Source: Buttiauxella agrestis ATCC 33320
GTDB taxonomy: Bacteria; Pseudomonadota; Gammaproteobacteria; Enterobacterales; Enterobacteriaceae
Length of the DNA stretch: 64,000 nt
NCBI GenBank assembly: GCA_024169445.1
Contig: JALKFA010000001.1
Span: forward strand, 4,154,001 to 4,218,000
Direction of reading: 5' to 3'
Each line of letters starts with the position of its first letter. Within the stretch, counting starts at the first letter, position 1. Shown here one piece after another: positions 37,760-47,792 of this stretch. The notes under the pieces were generated by a model that worked only from the letters and a program-made list of their open reading frames with translations, ran no database searches and was not told the DNA's origin. A program made the position numbers and the translations under genes.

Positions 37760-38985
37760 TGCAGCCCCTGATAATCACTTCTCCTGATGTCGCAAGCAGC
37801 TCGACTACTGCGGGCGGTGCCACCGTCGCAGATAAAGGTTTCAGCGAAGATTTTCTGAGCCTGCTCGGTAAAGCGTTACCCGGCGAGATTTCGCTGGCAG
37901 ACGGCAAAACCGTGTCGCTTGAAGCCGCGCTGAATAAAACGCCGAGCAAAGGCACCAACACTGCCGATGAAAAAGCGACTCTCGCCTCACTGCTGAGCAA
38001 TCTCGACACGCCAGAAGCACTTTCCGCCCTGCTTGCTAATGTGAAGAAAACCAGCAGTGACGATAAAACAGTGCAAATTGAAGCGCAGAGTGAGCAAAAC
38101 CATACCCTGAGCAATGCGGATATGCAGGCGTTGAGCGCCCTGTTTGCCATGTTGCCGCAGCAAACGCCAACCGCCAGCGCTCTGAATATGCAGCCTGAAA
38201 CGGATGGCGAAGGTTCAAACGCGCTAAATGTTTTGCTCGCAGGCAGCGGTATCAAAAACACCCTGACGACGGATAGCCGTGACAACGCCAGCGCGTTAGA
38301 CAAAACCCCTGGGCTTCTGGATAAATCCACGCCAGGGAATACTGCGCCGTCCACCAGCAACGAACCCGTGGTCGACACGAAAACCTTCGCCGCCTTAAAC
38401 AATGTGGAAAATGGCAGCCGCGATAATGCAGCCAACAATATGGCCACTACATCAACGCTCACCGCGCCAGCCTTCAGTACCGCAACCGTTGCCACACCGG
38501 CCACAACTCAAATTGCCGTGCCTGTCGCACCACAGATTAGCGCACAACTGGGAAGCCAGGAGTGGCAGCAGTCGGTAAGCCAGCACATCGCTTTATTCAC
38601 CCGCCAGGGCCAGCAAACGGCTGAGCTACGTTTGCATCCTGAAGATCTCGGCCAGATTCAAATCAGCATGAAACTCGACGATAACCAGGCACAATTGCAG
38701 ATGGTTTCAGCCCACAGCCATGTGCGTGCCGCACTCGAAGCCACGCTGCCCAACTTGCGTATTGCGCTGGCGGAAAGCGGCATTCAGCTGGGGCAAAGCA
38801 GTATCAGCAGTGAAAGTTTTGCACAACAGCAACAACAGCAACAACAGCAATCCGGGCAACAGCAGCAACAGGCACAACGTTCAGCAGGCAGCTTCCCGTC
38901 GATGGGAGAGTCTGAATCGCTGGCCGTTCCTGCCAGTATTCAACGTTTAGCGTCGGGAAATAACGCGGTGGATATTTTTGCCTGA
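37756..38985 (+). CDS. fliK: Flagellar hook-length control protein FliK
   Basis: A 409-aa secreted ruler: a low-complexity Ser/Thr/Ala-rich N-terminal two thirds, then the conserved C-terminal switch domain '[31 protein letters not shown]' (in two blocks) and '[29 protein letters not shown]'. A long glutamine tract follows (~356-372). It controls hook length and switches FlhB specificity. Starts ATGATG at the fliJ stop. Confidence 0.95.
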   Translation: MMQPLIITSPDVASSSTTAGGATVADKGFSEDFLSLLGKALPGEISLADGKTVSLEAALNKTPSKGTNTADEKATLASLLSNLDTPEALSALLANVKKTSSDDKTVQIEAQSEQNHTLSNADMQALSALFAMLPQQTPTASALNMQPETDGEGSNALNVLLAGSGIKNTLTTDSRDNASALDKTPGLLDKSTPGNTAPSTSNEPVVDTKTFAALNNVENGSRDNAANNMATTSTLTAPAFSTATVATPATTQIAVPVAPQISAQLGSQEWQQSVSQHIALFTRQGQQTAELRLHPEDLGQIQISMKLDDNQAQLQMVSAHSHVRAALEATLPNLRIALAESGIQLGQSSISSESFAQQQQQQQQQSGQQQQQAQRSAGSFPSMGESESLAVPASIQRLASGNNAVDIFA

Positions 38986-39109
38986 GCCGCTCTCCCTAAG
39001 CTAAACGTCAGATGTAGAGATAAAAATCCCCTGTTTTCGGGCCTTTGAACGCCCGCAGACACGGGATAATTGACCCATATGCAGTACCGATACAGGAAAG
39101 ATGCGTTTT

Positions 39110-39577
39110 ATGACTGACACCGCTTTGCCAAAAAGCCGCAAGGGCTCCATCTGGATGATGTTACTGGTCCTGATTACTCTTGCAGCGTGTGCTACCGCAG
39201 GTTACAGCTACTGGCGTATGAAGCAAGAACCGGCTTCTGCTCAGACGAAAGCACCGGAGCCACCACCCGCGCCTGTGTTTTACGCACTGGATACGTTCAC
39301 CGTTAACCTCGGTGACGCTGACCGCGTGTTGTACATCGGTATCACGTTGCGTCTGAAAGACGATGCCACGCGTCAACGCCTGAGCGAATTCCTGCCAGAA
39401 GTGCGTAGCCGCTTGCTGCTGCTGTTCTCCCGTCAGGATGGTGCAGCCCTGGCGACCGATGAAGGCAAACAAAAACTGGTTGAAGCCATCAAGAATACGC
39501 TGGCTCCACCGCTTGTCGCCGGGCAACCCCAACAGGCAGTCAGCGACGTGCTGTATACCGCCTTTATTTTGCGGTAA
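39110..39577 (+). CDS. fliL: Flagellar basal-body protein FliL
   Basis: Start [20 protein letters not shown] (155 aa) is chosen by length and alignment with E. coli FliL (154 aa), though an ATG 9 bp upstream is also possible. One membrane helix (~14-33), then the periplasmic domain '[28 protein letters not shown]' in blocks, nearly identical to E. coli. It supports stator function. First gene after a 115-bp gap, as in the fliLMNOPQR operon. Confidence 0.95.
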   Translation: MTDTALPKSRKGSIWMMLLVLITLAACATAGYSYWRMKQEPASAQTKAPEPPPAPVFYALDTFTVNLGDADRVLYIGITLRLKDDATRQRLSEFLPEVRSRLLLLFSRQDGAALATDEGKQKLVEAIKNTLAPPLVAGQPQQAVSDVLYTAFILR

Positions 39578-39581
39578 TCCC

Positions 39582-40586
39582 ATGGGCGATAGCATTCTTT
39601 CTCAGGCCGAAATTGACGCACTGTTAAATGGCGACAGTGACAGTAGCGACGAACCGACAGCAGGCTCGTCGCCAGAAACGGACATTCGTCCGTATGACCC
39701 TAACACTCAGCGTCGTGTGGTGCGTGAACGCCTGCAAGCGCTGGAAATTATCAACGAGCGTTTTGCCCGTCAGTTCCGTATGGGGTTGTTTAACCTGTTA
39801 CGCCGTAGCCCGGACATTACCGTCGGGGCGATCCGCATTCAGCCCTATCACGAATTTGCCCGCAATCTGCCGGTACCCACCAACCTCAACCTGATGCACC
39901 TCAAACCGCTGCGTGGTACCGGTTTGTTCGTGTTTTCACCGAGCCTGGTGTTTATCGCCGTGGATAACCTGTTTGGTGGCGACGGGCGTTTCCCGACAAA
40001 AGTGGAAGGCCGCGAATTCACCCATACCGAACAGCGGGTGATTAACCGCATGCTGAAACTGGCACTGGAATCGTACAGCGATGCGTGGAAAGCGATTTAT
40101 CCGCTCGATGTGGAATATGTGCGCTCCGAGATGCAGGTGAAATTTACCAACATCACCACGTCGCCAAACGACATCGTGGTGAACACTCCGTTCCATGTCG
40201 AGATAGGCAACCTGACCGGCGAGTTTAATATCTGCCTGCCATTTAGCATGATTGAACCGTTGCGCGAGCTGTTGGTGAATCCGCCGCTGGAAAACTCCCG
40301 CCAGGAAGACCAAAGCTGGCGCGATACGCTGGTGCGCCAGGTTCAGCACTCCGAACTGGAACTGATCGCCAACTTCGCTGACATACCGCTGCGTCTGTCG
40401 CAAATTTTAAAATTGAAACCTGGTGACGTGCTGCCGATGGATAAACCGGAGCGCATTCTGGCGCACGTTGACGGTGTTCCGGTGCTGACCAGTCAGTACG
40501 GCACACTTAACGGTCAGTACGCTTTGCGCGTCGAACATTTGATCAACCCAATCCTGAATTCGCTGAACGAGGAACAGCCCAAATGA
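39582..40586 (+). CDS. fliM: Flagellar motor switch protein FliM
   Basis: Start MGDSILSQAEIDALLNGDSD (334 aa), the CheY-P binding motif at the N-terminus. Middle domain includes 'GGDGRFPTKVEGREFTHTEQRVI', and the C-terminal SpoA domain has 'ILKLKPGDVLPMDKPERI'. It forms the C-ring wall that transmits CheY signals. 4 bp after the fliL stop; 4-bp overlap with fliN. Confidence 0.97.
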   Translation: MGDSILSQAEIDALLNGDSDSSDEPTAGSSPETDIRPYDPNTQRRVVRERLQALEIINERFARQFRMGLFNLLRRSPDITVGAIRIQPYHEFARNLPVPTNLNLMHLKPLRGTGLFVFSPSLVFIAVDNLFGGDGRFPTKVEGREFTHTEQRVINRMLKLALESYSDAWKAIYPLDVEYVRSEMQVKFTNITTSPNDIVVNTPFHVEIGNLTGEFNICLPFSMIEPLRELLVNPPLENSRQEDQSWRDTLVRQVQHSELELIANFADIPLRLSQILKLKPGDVLPMDKPERILAHVDGVPVLTSQYGTLNGQYALRVEHLINPILNSLNEEQPK

Positions 40587-40993
40587 GTGATATTAATCAA
40601 CCGTCCGACGACAATGCAGGCTCCGTGGACGATCTGTGGGCTGATGCGCTAAACGAACAAAAAGTCTCCACCAAGAGTACCGCAGACAGCGTGTTCCGTG
40701 CGCTGGAAGGCAATGACATTGCCGGGGCGATGCAGGACATCGACCTGATTATGGACATTCCGGTCAAACTGACAGTGGAACTGGGCCGTACCCGTATGAC
40801 CATCAAAGAACTGCTGCGTTTATCGCAAGGTTCGGTGGTGGCGTTGGATGGCCTGGCAGGCGAACCGCTGGATATTCTGATCAACGGCTATCTGATTGCC
40901 CAGGGTGAAGTGGTTGTCGTGGCCGACAAATACGGTGTGCGCATCACCGACATCATTACGCCATCTGAACGTATGCGTCGTCTGAGCCGTTAA
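40583..40993 (+). CDS. fliN: Flagellar motor switch protein FliN
   Basis: A 136-aa C-ring protein. The C-terminal SpoA domain is 'LIMDIPVKLTVELGRTRMTI', 'LLRLSQGSVVALDGLAGEPLDILING' and 'GEVVVVADKYGVRITDII', essentially E. coli FliN. It makes the base of the C ring and docks FliH. Confidence 0.97.
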   Translation: MSDINQPSDDNAGSVDDLWADALNEQKVSTKSTADSVFRALEGNDIAGAMQDIDLIMDIPVKLTVELGRTRMTIKELLRLSQGSVVALDGLAGEPLDILINGYLIAQGEVVVVADKYGVRITDIITPSERMRRLSR

Positions 40994-40997
40994 TTCG

Positions 40998-41390
40998 ATG
41001 AAAACCCAGGCAATAGTACAGCAACCGACTGCCGCCAGCACCGGCTCTTCGTTGGTGCAAGTGAGCGGAGCCTTAACGGCGATTATTATTTTTATCTTAC
41101 TTGCCGCCTGGGTAGCAAAACGTTTTGGCCTGGCACCCAAAAACGGCTCCAGCAAAGAGATGAAAGTCAGCGCCAGTTGTAGCGTTGGCGCTCGCGAACG
41201 GGTGGTGATTGTGGATGTCGCAGACGCGCGTCTGGTACTTGGCGTCACCGCCGGGCAAATTACTCATCTGCATACGCTGCCCGCCGCAGCGGTCAGTGAA
41301 TCGGTTTCCCCGGTTGCCCCTGCTGATTTCCATGATTTGATGAAAAAAAGCCTGATGAAAAACCTGCTTAAACGTAACGGGAAAGATTGA
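40998..41390 (+). CDS. fliO: Flagellar biosynthesis protein FliO
   Basis: A 130-aa protein with one membrane helix (~22-43: '[22 protein letters not shown]') and a cytoplasmic part '[24 protein letters not shown]' as in FliO. It helps assemble the FliP ring of the export gate. Overlaps fliP. Confidence 0.95.
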   Translation: MKTQAIVQQPTAASTGSSLVQVSGALTAIIIFILLAAWVAKRFGLAPKNGSSKEMKVSASCSVGARERVVIVDVADARLVLGVTAGQITHLHTLPAAAVSESVSPVAPADFHDLMKKSLMKNLLKRNGKD

Positions 41391-42127
41391 TGAAACGTTG
41401 GATCCCCTTCTCGTTGCTCGGCTTGCTGCTTGTGATGCCAGCCGCCTTCGCACAATTACCGGGGCTTATCAGCCAGCCGATGTCCAACGGCGGGCAAAGC
41501 TGGTCGCTACCGGTTCAGACGCTGGTGTTTATCACCTCGCTGACCTTTTTACCGGCCATCTTGCTGATGATGACCAGCTTCACGCGCATCATTATTGTTT
41601 TTGGCCTGCTGCGTAGTGCATTGGGTACGCCGTCTGCACCGCCAAACCAGGTACTGCTGGGGCTGGCGCTGTTTTTGACCTTTTTCATTATGGCGCCGGT
41701 GTTCGATAAAATTTATACCGATGCCTATCAGCCGTTTAGTGAAAACAAAATCCAGATGGATGAAGCGCTGGAAAAAGGTTCTCAACCGCTGCGCGAGTTC
41801 ATGCTGCGCCAAACCCGTGAAGCGGATCTGGCGTTGTTTGCCCGTCTGGCGAATACGCCACCGCTCGAAGGCCCGGAAGTGGTACCGATGCGCATATTGC
41901 TTCCGGCCTATGTTACCAGCGAGCTGAAAACGGCTTTCCAGATTGGCTTTACGGTGTTCATTCCGTTTTTGATTATCGACCTGGTGATCGCCAGCGTGCT
42001 GATGGCGTTGGGGATGATGATGGTGCCACCGGCAACCATTGCCCTGCCCTTTAAATTAATGCTGTTTGTCCTGGTGGATGGCTGGCAATTGCTGGTCGGC
42101 TCGCTGGCGCAAAGTTTCTACAGTTAG
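41390..42127 (+). CDS. fliP: Flagellar export gate protein FliP
   Basis: Start [20 protein letters not shown] (245 aa, same as E. coli), with a cleavable signal peptide ending near Ala-Phe-Ala-Gln. Conserved block '[47 protein letters not shown]' (read in pieces) is diagnostic. Forms the gate core with FliQ and FliR. Confidence 0.97.
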   Translation: MKRWIPFSLLGLLLVMPAAFAQLPGLISQPMSNGGQSWSLPVQTLVFITSLTFLPAILLMMTSFTRIIIVFGLLRSALGTPSAPPNQVLLGLALFLTFFIMAPVFDKIYTDAYQPFSENKIQMDEALEKGSQPLREFMLRQTREADLALFARLANTPPLEGPEVVPMRILLPAYVTSELKTAFQIGFTVFIPFLIIDLVIASVLMALGMMMVPPATIALPFKLMLFVLVDGWQLLVGSLAQSFYS

Positions 42128-42138
42128 AGGGGAAAAAG

Positions 42139-42408
42139 ATGACTCCTGAGTCGGTCATGATGATGGGCACCGAAGCGATGAAAGTGGCTTTGGCGCTCGC
42201 CGCCCCGCTGTTGATGGTGGCTCTGGTCACCGGTCTTATCATCAGCATGTTGCAAGCCGCCACACAGATTAACGAAATGACTCTTTCGTTCATCCCAAAA
42301 ATTCTGGCGGTGTTTGTCACGATTATCGTCGCCGGGCCATGGATGCTTAATCTGTTGCTGGACTACATGCGCACGCTGCTAACGAACATCCCGATGAACA
42401 TTGGATGA
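42139..42408 (+). CDS. fliQ: Flagellar export gate protein FliQ
   Basis: An 89-aa protein with two membrane helices (~16-36 and ~51-73) and the FliQ sequence '[31 protein letters not shown]' in blocks. Part of the FliPQR gate. 4-bp overlap (ATGA) with fliR. Confidence 0.97.
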   Translation: MTPESVMMMGTEAMKVALALAAPLLMVALVTGLIISMLQAATQINEMTLSFIPKILAVFVTIIVAGPWMLNLLLDYMRTLLTNIPMNIG

Positions 42409-43190
42409 TTCACGTTGATAGCGGGCAGTGGCTCACCTTACTGAGTATGGGATTCTGGCCATTTATTCGTATTCTGGCCCTGATCTCAACCGCTCCCATT
42501 CTCAGTGAGCGTTCTATTTCCAAAAAGGTGAAAGTCGGCCTCGCGCTGATGATCACCTGGATAATCGCCCCCACCATTCCCGCATCTGATGTGACTATTT
42601 TCTCAGCGGCGGGCTTTTGGCTCGCAGCACAGCAAATTCTGATTGGCATTGCGCTGGGCTTCACCATGCAGTTTGCCTTTGCTGCTATCCGCACCGCCGG
42701 GGAAATCATCGGTTTGCAGATGGGACTGTCTTTCGCCACCTTCTTTGACCCTGGCAGCCGTCTGAACATGCCGGTGCTGGCGCGGTTTATAGATATGCTG
42801 GCGATGCTGCTGTTTCTGATGTTTAACGGTCATCTATGGCTGATTTCGATGCTGGTCGACACTTTTCACACCCTGCCGATCGGCGGTGACCCGATCAACA
42901 GTAATGCGTTTATGGCGCTGACGCGTGCGGGTGGTTTAATCTTCCTTAACGGTTTGATGCTGGCACTGCCGCTGATAACGTTATTGCTGACCCTGAACAT
43001 TGCTCTGGGTTTACTCAACCGTATGTCCCCACAACTTTCGGTGTTTGTGATTGGTTTTCCACTGACTCTTGCCGTCGGCATGTTAGTCATGACTGCCTTA
43101 ATTCCTTTGATGGCTCCTTTCGCCGAACATTTATTTAGTGAAGTATTTAATTTGCTTGCTGATATTGTGAGTGAAATACCCGCAAATTAA
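42405..43190 (+). CDS. fliR: Flagellar export gate protein FliR
   Basis: A 261-aa protein with several membrane helices. '[20 protein letters not shown]', '[32 protein letters not shown]' (blocks) and '[22 protein letters not shown]' match E. coli FliR. It completes the FliP5Q4R1 gate and the operon. Confidence 0.97.
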   Translation: MIHVDSGQWLTLLSMGFWPFIRILALISTAPILSERSISKKVKVGLALMITWIIAPTIPASDVTIFSAAGFWLAAQQILIGIALGFTMQFAFAAIRTAGEIIGLQMGLSFATFFDPGSRLNMPVLARFIDMLAMLLFLMFNGHLWLISMLVDTFHTLPIGGDPINSNAFMALTRAGGLIFLNGLMLALPLITLLLTLNIALGLLNRMSPQLSVFVIGFPLTLAVGMLVMTALIPLMAPFAEHLFSEVFNLLADIVSEIPAN

Positions 43191-43215
43191 TCCCACATTA
43201 TTTGTATAGCCTTCA

Positions 43216-43229
43216 TGAGGATATTCCTA
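43216..43229 (+). promoter_or_regulatory. RcsAB box upstream of rcsA
   Basis: TGAGGATATTCCTA, 178 bp before the rcsA start, fits the RcsAB box consensus TaAGaatatTCctA. In E. coli rcsA is autoregulated through such a box by RcsA-RcsB heterodimers. Confidence 0.75.
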
Positions 43230-43406
43230 AAAGCTTTCTTAAATAACATCCACCAGGATATATCCGGCGCGGCTTATATGCTTTTACTTATCTCACAGAA
43301 TCTAACATTCACTTTACTTTGAGAAATTTCTTAGCAAATTATACATAACTTTACTGGATAGTTGTTATGCCTAAAAATACTTCGCGGGTAAAAGGGGGGG
43401 AATGTT

Positions 43407-44030
43407 ATGTCAACGATCATTATGGATTTATGCAGTTATACCCGGCTAGGATTAACAGGATATTTGACCAGCCGTGGCATCCGAAAACGGCAGATGACCA
43501 ACGTGGAGACTACCGAGGAGCTGGCTCACGCCTGTGAGTCGCAGTCGCCTAATGTGGTGTTTATTAATGAAGACTGTTTCATCCATGATGCTCAGAGCAG
43601 CGAGAAAATTAAGCAGATCATTAATCAGCATCCCAATACATTATTTTTAGTCTTTATGGCAATTGCTAATATTCATTTTGATGAATATCTTTTGGTTCGC
43701 AGTAATCTGTTAATTAGCTCCAAATCAATAAAACCCGAATCACTAGATGAAATCCTTTCGGAATATTTAGCAAAAAATGCGCATTGCATCGGCCATATTA
43801 ATTTACCCACGTTATCATTAAGCCGCACTGAGTCGAGCATGCTTAAAATGTGGATGTCCGGGCAAGGCACCATTCAAATATCAGATCAGATGAATATCAA
43901 AGCAAAAACGGTGTCATCGCATAAAGGAAATATAAAACGCAAGATAAAAACCCATAATAAGCAGGTGATTTATCATGTGGTGCGCCTGACGGATAATGTG
44001 ACGAATGGTATTTTTGTTAATTTGCGTTAG
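43407..44030 (+). CDS. rcsA: RcsA, co-regulator of capsule synthesis
   Basis: A 207-aa LuxR-type protein. The C-terminal HTH is '[44 protein letters not shown]' (blocks), and the N-terminus is '[20 protein letters not shown]'. It partners with RcsB to activate colanic-acid genes and repress flhDC; a Lon substrate. Directly follows fliR with an upstream RcsAB box. Confidence 0.97.
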   Translation: MSTIIMDLCSYTRLGLTGYLTSRGIRKRQMTNVETTEELAHACESQSPNVVFINEDCFIHDAQSSEKIKQIINQHPNTLFLVFMAIANIHFDEYLLVRSNLLISSKSIKPESLDEILSEYLAKNAHCIGHINLPTLSLSRTESSMLKMWMSGQGTIQISDQMNIKAKTVSSHKGNIKRKIKTHNKQVIYHVVRLTDNVTNGIFVNLR

Positions 44031-44047
44031 AGATTAAACCGCAAGTG

Positions 44048-44126
44048 AATGTCGGATGTCGCTACGCTAATCCGACCAGGGAACGGCAGGTGTGGGGTGG
44101 ATTAGCGCAAGCGACTCCACCAGAAC
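44048..44126. repeat. REP-like repeat pair (BIME-like) after rcsA
   Basis: Two facing palindromes: GTCGGATGTCGCTACGCTAA (continuing TCCGACC) and GGTGGATTAGCGCAAGCGAC (continuing TCCACC). Their layout and the GGAT...CGC/GCG...ATCC halves are typical of enterobacterial REP units. They lie between convergent rcsA and dsrB and may act in transcript termination or stability. Confidence 0.7.
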
Positions 44127-44140
44127 CACCCAGCAACAGA

Positions 44141-44329
44141 CTACTCCGAGCGTTCTACAAAAATACCATCCGGGTGGCCTGACTCGTTAAAAAACCAGAT
44201 GCCCAACGGATACTCTTCAAGCGACACCAGATACATCGTCCCTTCGCTAAATTGCTCAACAGCTAATACCACGCCTGGCCGACGCGGGCCGCCATCGGTT
44301 TTCACGGTGACGCGATCGTTGATATTCAT
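44141..44329 (-). CDS. dsrB: DsrB, small conserved protein
   Basis: A 62-aa protein, [20 protein letters not shown] onward, with '[20 protein letters not shown]', as E. coli DsrB. Function is not well defined; in E. coli it is RpoS-dependent and lies next to rcsA/dsrA. Start preceded by GGAGGGATTTTGT on the minus strand. Confidence 0.95.
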   Translation of the reverse strand: MNINDRVTVKTDGGPRRPGVVLAVEQFSEGTMYLVSLEEYPLGIWFFNESGHPDGIFVERSE

Positions 44330-44430
44330 AACAAAATCCCTCCGGTTTCTTTGTGCCAGTTTAGATCAAAAACGACTCATTCGCATCGGGTGTCTATACT
44401 TAATCTCGGGTACCCCTGGAGGACTACGGC

Positions 44431-44652
44431 ATGAAGAGCACGAAAGAACTCAATGATAGCGCGCGTATCGATGTTGATGCGTTACTGGCGGCCATCAATG
44501 AGATCAGCGAAAGTGAAGTTACGCGTGCGAGCGATAGCGACGATCCCCATCGGGTCAGTATCGATGGACGCACCTGGCATACCTACACCGAACTGGCGGA
44601 AGCCTTCGAGTTGGATATACACGATTTTAGTGTCAATGAAGTGAACCGCTAG
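44431..44652 (+). CDS. yodD: YodD, stress-induced small protein
   Basis: A 73-aa acidic protein, MKSTKELNDSARIDVDALLA onward, with 'HRVSIDGRTWHTYTELAEAFELDIHDFSVNEVNR' in blocks, matching E. coli YodD in size and place (after dsrB). In E. coli it is induced by peroxide and other stress. GGAGGACTACGGC upstream. Confidence 0.92.
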   Translation: MKSTKELNDSARIDVDALLAAINEISESEVTRASDSDDPHRVSIDGRTWHTYTELAEAFELDIHDFSVNEVNR

Positions 44653-44778
44653 ATATACCCAAAATAATTCGAGTTGCAGGAAGGCGGCAAATGAGTGAAT
44701 CCCGATGAGCTTACTTAAGTAAGTGATTCGGGTGAGGAAATGCAGTCAACGCACCTGCAGCTTGAAGTATGAAGGGTA
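44653..44778. repeat. ERIC/IRU element
   Basis: About 126 bp with the ERIC hallmarks: central palindrome GAGCTTACTTAAGTAAGTGA, flanked by GTGAATCCC/GATTCGGGTGAG halves, and ends ATACCC...GGGTA. The sequence 'GCACCTGCAGCTTGAAGTATGA' (positions 44750-44771) is nearly the published ERIC consensus. It lies just after yodD and its right end touches the dsrA terminator. Confidence 0.92.
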
Positions 44779-44779
44779 A

Positions 44780-44865
44780 AAAAATCCCGGCAGAGTCGCC
44801 GGGATTAAACTTGCGTAAGCAAGAAGCACTTGAAAAATTCGTTACATCAGGAAATCTGATGTGCG
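44780..44865 (-). ncRNA. dsrA: DsrA small regulatory RNA
   Basis: Minus-strand sequence ACATCAGATTTCCTG(A)TGTAACGAATTTTT, then AAGTGCTTCTTGCTTA(C)GCAAG, then a GC-rich terminator hairpin ending in T7, aligns along its full length with E. coli DsrA. Stem-loop 1 and the rpoS-pairing segment are conserved; the terminator stem differs in sequence but keeps the fold. DsrA with Hfq activates rpoS and represses hns translation. Located between yodD and mpgP. Confidence 0.95.
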
Positions 44866-45079
44866 TTCACATTACCTCAGATTTATTTCAACACAATGAA
44901 ATATTCACCATATGCATATTTATATTTTGAATATGACGGGGTGAAACGGGCCCTGAACTCCTTATCAGCCGCGGCTTTCCGGTCGTTGTTTGCCTACCCA
45001 TAAAGGATTAAGTGGTTAGTTTGATTGAGAAGATTCTTAAGCACCGGGATCTCACTATTTGAATTTTAGGAGAAGCGCC
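44866..45079. other. dsrA-mpgP intergenic region
   Basis: About 210 bp of AT-rich DNA that must hold the dsrA promoter (minus strand, just beyond 44866) and the mpgP promoter. No repeat or ORF is seen; no promoter boxes could be assigned with confidence. Confidence 0.5.
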
Positions 45080-45901
45080 ATGCCACTTTTGCACGATCCG
45101 TTATTAATCATTTCAGATCTTGATGGCACGCTGCTGGAGCATCATTCCTATCGCTGGGAAGCCGCCAGTCCGTGGATCAGTGTGCTCCGTCAACACGGCA
45201 TCCCGCTAATTTTATGTAGTGCGAAAAGCGCCGCTGAAATCCTGGACTGGCAACAAGAACTTTCGTTAACGGGCCTGCCATTTATTGCTGAAAACGGTGC
45301 AGTGATTCAGCTTGACGCCCGATGGAGTGACAGTGATGCCTACCCTCGCCTGTTGACCGGAATTCACCATCAAGAACTGTTTGCTGTGCTCGATAAACTG
45401 CGCCAGAAATTTGGCTTCAAATTCACCTGTTTTGCCGATGTCGACGAGCACATCCTTTGCGAACTGACGGGACTGACACGCACACAGGCAAGCCTTGCGA
45501 AACTTAATGAAGCCTCGGAGACATTAATCTGGCGCGATAGCGAGGAGATGATGACCGCGTTTAGCGAACAGCTTGCCTCACTGGGTTTGATGATGTTGCA
45601 AGGCGGGCGATTCTGGCATGTTCTCGATATGCAGGCGGGCAAAGACAAAGCCATTCACTGGCTGCAACAGCAATTTCAGCAACGCGAAGGGAAAACTTAC
45701 ATCACCATTGGGCTTGGTGACAGCCCAAGTGACGCTTTACTGCTCGATAGCGTCGACTACGCGGTTGTCGTCAAAGGTTACAGCAGGCAACCCATCACGC
45801 TGCAAAACGACACCCCACAGCGCGTGTATCGCAGCCAGAACTACGGCCCTGAAGGATGGAAAGAGGGTCTTGACCACTTCATCACCACCCCGTCTCGCTG
45901 A
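45080..45901 (+). CDS. mpgP: Mannosyl-3-phosphoglycerate phosphatase-type HAD hydrolase
   Basis: Start MPLLHDPLLIISDLDGTLLE (273 aa), preceded by AGGAGAAGCGCC. HAD motif I is D-L-D-G-T (~13-17), the Cof-type cap follows, and motif IV is 'GLGDSPSDALLLDSVDYAVVV' near 215-235. This is YedP of E. coli, annotated as mannosyl-3-phosphoglycerate phosphatase; the physiological substrate in enterics is not well proven. Confidence 0.92.
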   Translation: MPLLHDPLLIISDLDGTLLEHHSYRWEAASPWISVLRQHGIPLILCSAKSAAEILDWQQELSLTGLPFIAENGAVIQLDARWSDSDAYPRLLTGIHHQELFAVLDKLRQKFGFKFTCFADVDEHILCELTGLTRTQASLAKLNEASETLIWRDSEEMMTAFSEQLASLGLMMLQGGRFWHVLDMQAGKDKAIHWLQQQFQQREGKTYITIGLGDSPSDALLLDSVDYAVVVKGYSRQPITLQNDTPQRVYRSQNYGPEGWKEGLDHFITTPSR

Positions 45902-45902
45902 T

Positions 45903-47579
45903 TTAGTCGTGACTACAGACCTGATTACGTCCGCCCTGCTTCGCTTTGTACAAGCGATGATCGGCGTAAGATTGCAGCCGTTCGAAGTCGTAATCGTTAA
46001 ATTCCAGCGCGCTACTAACGCCGAACGACGCACTGATTCTGGTGGTGTTCCCCTGCTTTAACAGCAGCTCTTTGCTGTTGATACGCACTCTGATGCGCTC
46101 CGCCACTTTTACCGCTTCTTCCAGTGTCGTGTCAGGCAAAACGATACAGAACTCTTCTCCGCCCACGCGCCCGGCGACATCGCCCTGGCGAAACGCATCA
46201 CTGAGCATCGCGGCGGCATGTGTCAGGACTTTATCGCCACTGCTGTGACCAAACCTGTCGTTAATACTTTTGAAGAGATCAAGGTCCATCTGAATGACAG
46301 AGAACGGTTGCGTTTGCTGCTTACATTCCTGGGCGATTTTGTTCGCAATCTCGAAGAAGGCGCCGCGATTGTATAAACGGGTTAATGTGTCGTAATTCGC
46401 GCGCCAGCTCAGGGTTTGTTGCAGGCTGAACATGTTACTCACCAGGCGGCGGATCACCATCCACGAAACAAACAGCATTAGGGTGGATAACAACCACAAC
46501 ACGCTGAGCACGATACTAATACGCCCAAATTCACCACGCACCCCCTCTTCCAGGGTATGAACTTTTATCAGCAAGCCGTCGAAGTTGTTGAGTTTCGCCC
46601 AGGTAATAAAACGAGTATCCAAACGTAATTCACCCTGCTCTCCGGGCTTCGCTGCCGTCACGGCATTGGCAATTTGAGCCAGTTGAGGAGCGGTAAATAA
46701 CGCATGTTTCGGCATCCGTTTAGCCGAAGTCGCGATTGGATTGAGTTCGTTGTCATAGAGCAGCACCGTACCCTCGTGATCGTCATATTTGGCTTGTTGT
46801 AAGAAGCTATGCAACGAGTCAATCGGGTAATCTAGCGCCAGCACGCCGTACCAACGCCCGTTGAAATCCAGTGGAATCGCCGCCGTGATTATCTGCCCGG
46901 AAGTGCTGTTCGGGTTAAAGGTGTGCGTCCATCGCAAAACCCGCGAGGGGTTATTTTGCGGCGACTGAGAAGAAAAATAGGGTTGCGCGATCAAACGGTA
47001 ATACAGCGAGACTATCTTCGGGTCATTAACAGGAGCGCTGCTGGAGAGAAAAAAACCACTGCGCGATGCATAAAATATCCGTTGTGGTAACGTTCGCGAG
47101 CGGTCTGATAAGCGCATGATATAGCTCAATTCAAGGGCTGCGCTAAGCTCCGTGTGGAGAGTCTCGTCATCGCGTTCAAGCAACGGGCTACTGTTAACAA
47201 ATTCGTCCGATACGCCATTCATCGGCAAGCTGCGATGTAGATCCAGCCGTAATTGCCAAAAAGGTTGGGTGCGGAAAAGGTCAAACTCAGCCAGGGATTT
47301 ACGAGTTCGGTCCGTTGAGATGGGAGATTGCAGCGCATAGTGCATGGTATTGCGATAAAACAGCAGGCTATCAATGTTGTGCTGAAGTTGCCTGTCGAGC
47401 AGGGTCGCAACGCTGTCGAGGCTATTGCGCTGGTTGGCAACGTAGGCACCTTCTAGCACCACAGCTTCACGCCATGTCAGCACAGTGGAAAAGATAAATA
47501 CCACGATAAAACAAAGGTTAACCACCTTCCCTGGACTCTTGAAACGGCTTATCTCGCGCTGAATTGCATCGCCAAACAC
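45903..47579 (-). CDS. dgcQ: Diguanylate cyclase DgcQ (YedQ)
   Basis: A 558-aa membrane protein: N-terminal helix (~21-40), a periplasmic CHASE7-like sensor (~45-355), a second helix (~358-382), and a GGDEF domain with catalytic GGEEF (~470) in 'RVGGEEFCIVLPD'. It makes cyclic-di-GMP and in E. coli influences cellulose production and motility. Converges with mpgP with only one base between stops. Confidence 0.95.
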   Translation of the reverse strand: MFGDAIQREISRFKSPGKVVNLCFIVVFIFSTVLTWREAVVLEGAYVANQRNSLDSVATLLDRQLQHNIDSLLFYRNTMHYALQSPISTDRTRKSLAEFDLFRTQPFWQLRLDLHRSLPMNGVSDEFVNSSPLLERDDETLHTELSAALELSYIMRLSDRSRTLPQRIFYASRSGFFLSSSAPVNDPKIVSLYYRLIAQPYFSSQSPQNNPSRVLRWTHTFNPNSTSGQIITAAIPLDFNGRWYGVLALDYPIDSLHSFLQQAKYDDHEGTVLLYDNELNPIATSAKRMPKHALFTAPQLAQIANAVTAAKPGEQGELRLDTRFITWAKLNNFDGLLIKVHTLEEGVRGEFGRISIVLSVLWLLSTLMLFVSWMVIRRLVSNMFSLQQTLSWRANYDTLTRLYNRGAFFEIANKIAQECKQQTQPFSVIQMDLDLFKSINDRFGHSSGDKVLTHAAAMLSDAFRQGDVAGRVGGEEFCIVLPDTTLEEAVKVAERIRVRINSKELLLKQGNTTRISASFGVSSALEFNDYDFERLQSYADHRLYKAKQGGRNQVCSHD

Positions 47580-47757
47580 TCACACTCTCCCGGATACCGC
47601 AATCATCTAAAAGCCTGTCACAACTGCCGTAATTTTTTCTCGCAAAGCTGGGACGGTTCTGATTAATAGTGCTGAATATTATCACTCGCAGTGATTACTA
47701 ATCATAAACATATTCATGAAAAGTATATCATTCCCACAACTGACGGTATTCAAGAAA

Positions 47758-47788
47758 TAAAAACGCCCGATCATTGACCGGGCGTTTC
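47758..47788 (-). terminator. Rho-independent terminator of yodC
   Basis: On the minus strand AACGCCCGGTC-AAT-GATCGGGCGTT followed by TTTA, 4 bp after the yodC stop. Confidence 0.8.
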
Positions 47789-47792
47789 AGGT

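Noticed and set aside
37605-38504. A 299-codon minus-strand frame opposite fliK
   Set aside because: Low-complexity Ser/Ala/Val translation that mirrors the repetitive fliK coding strand; no start signals.
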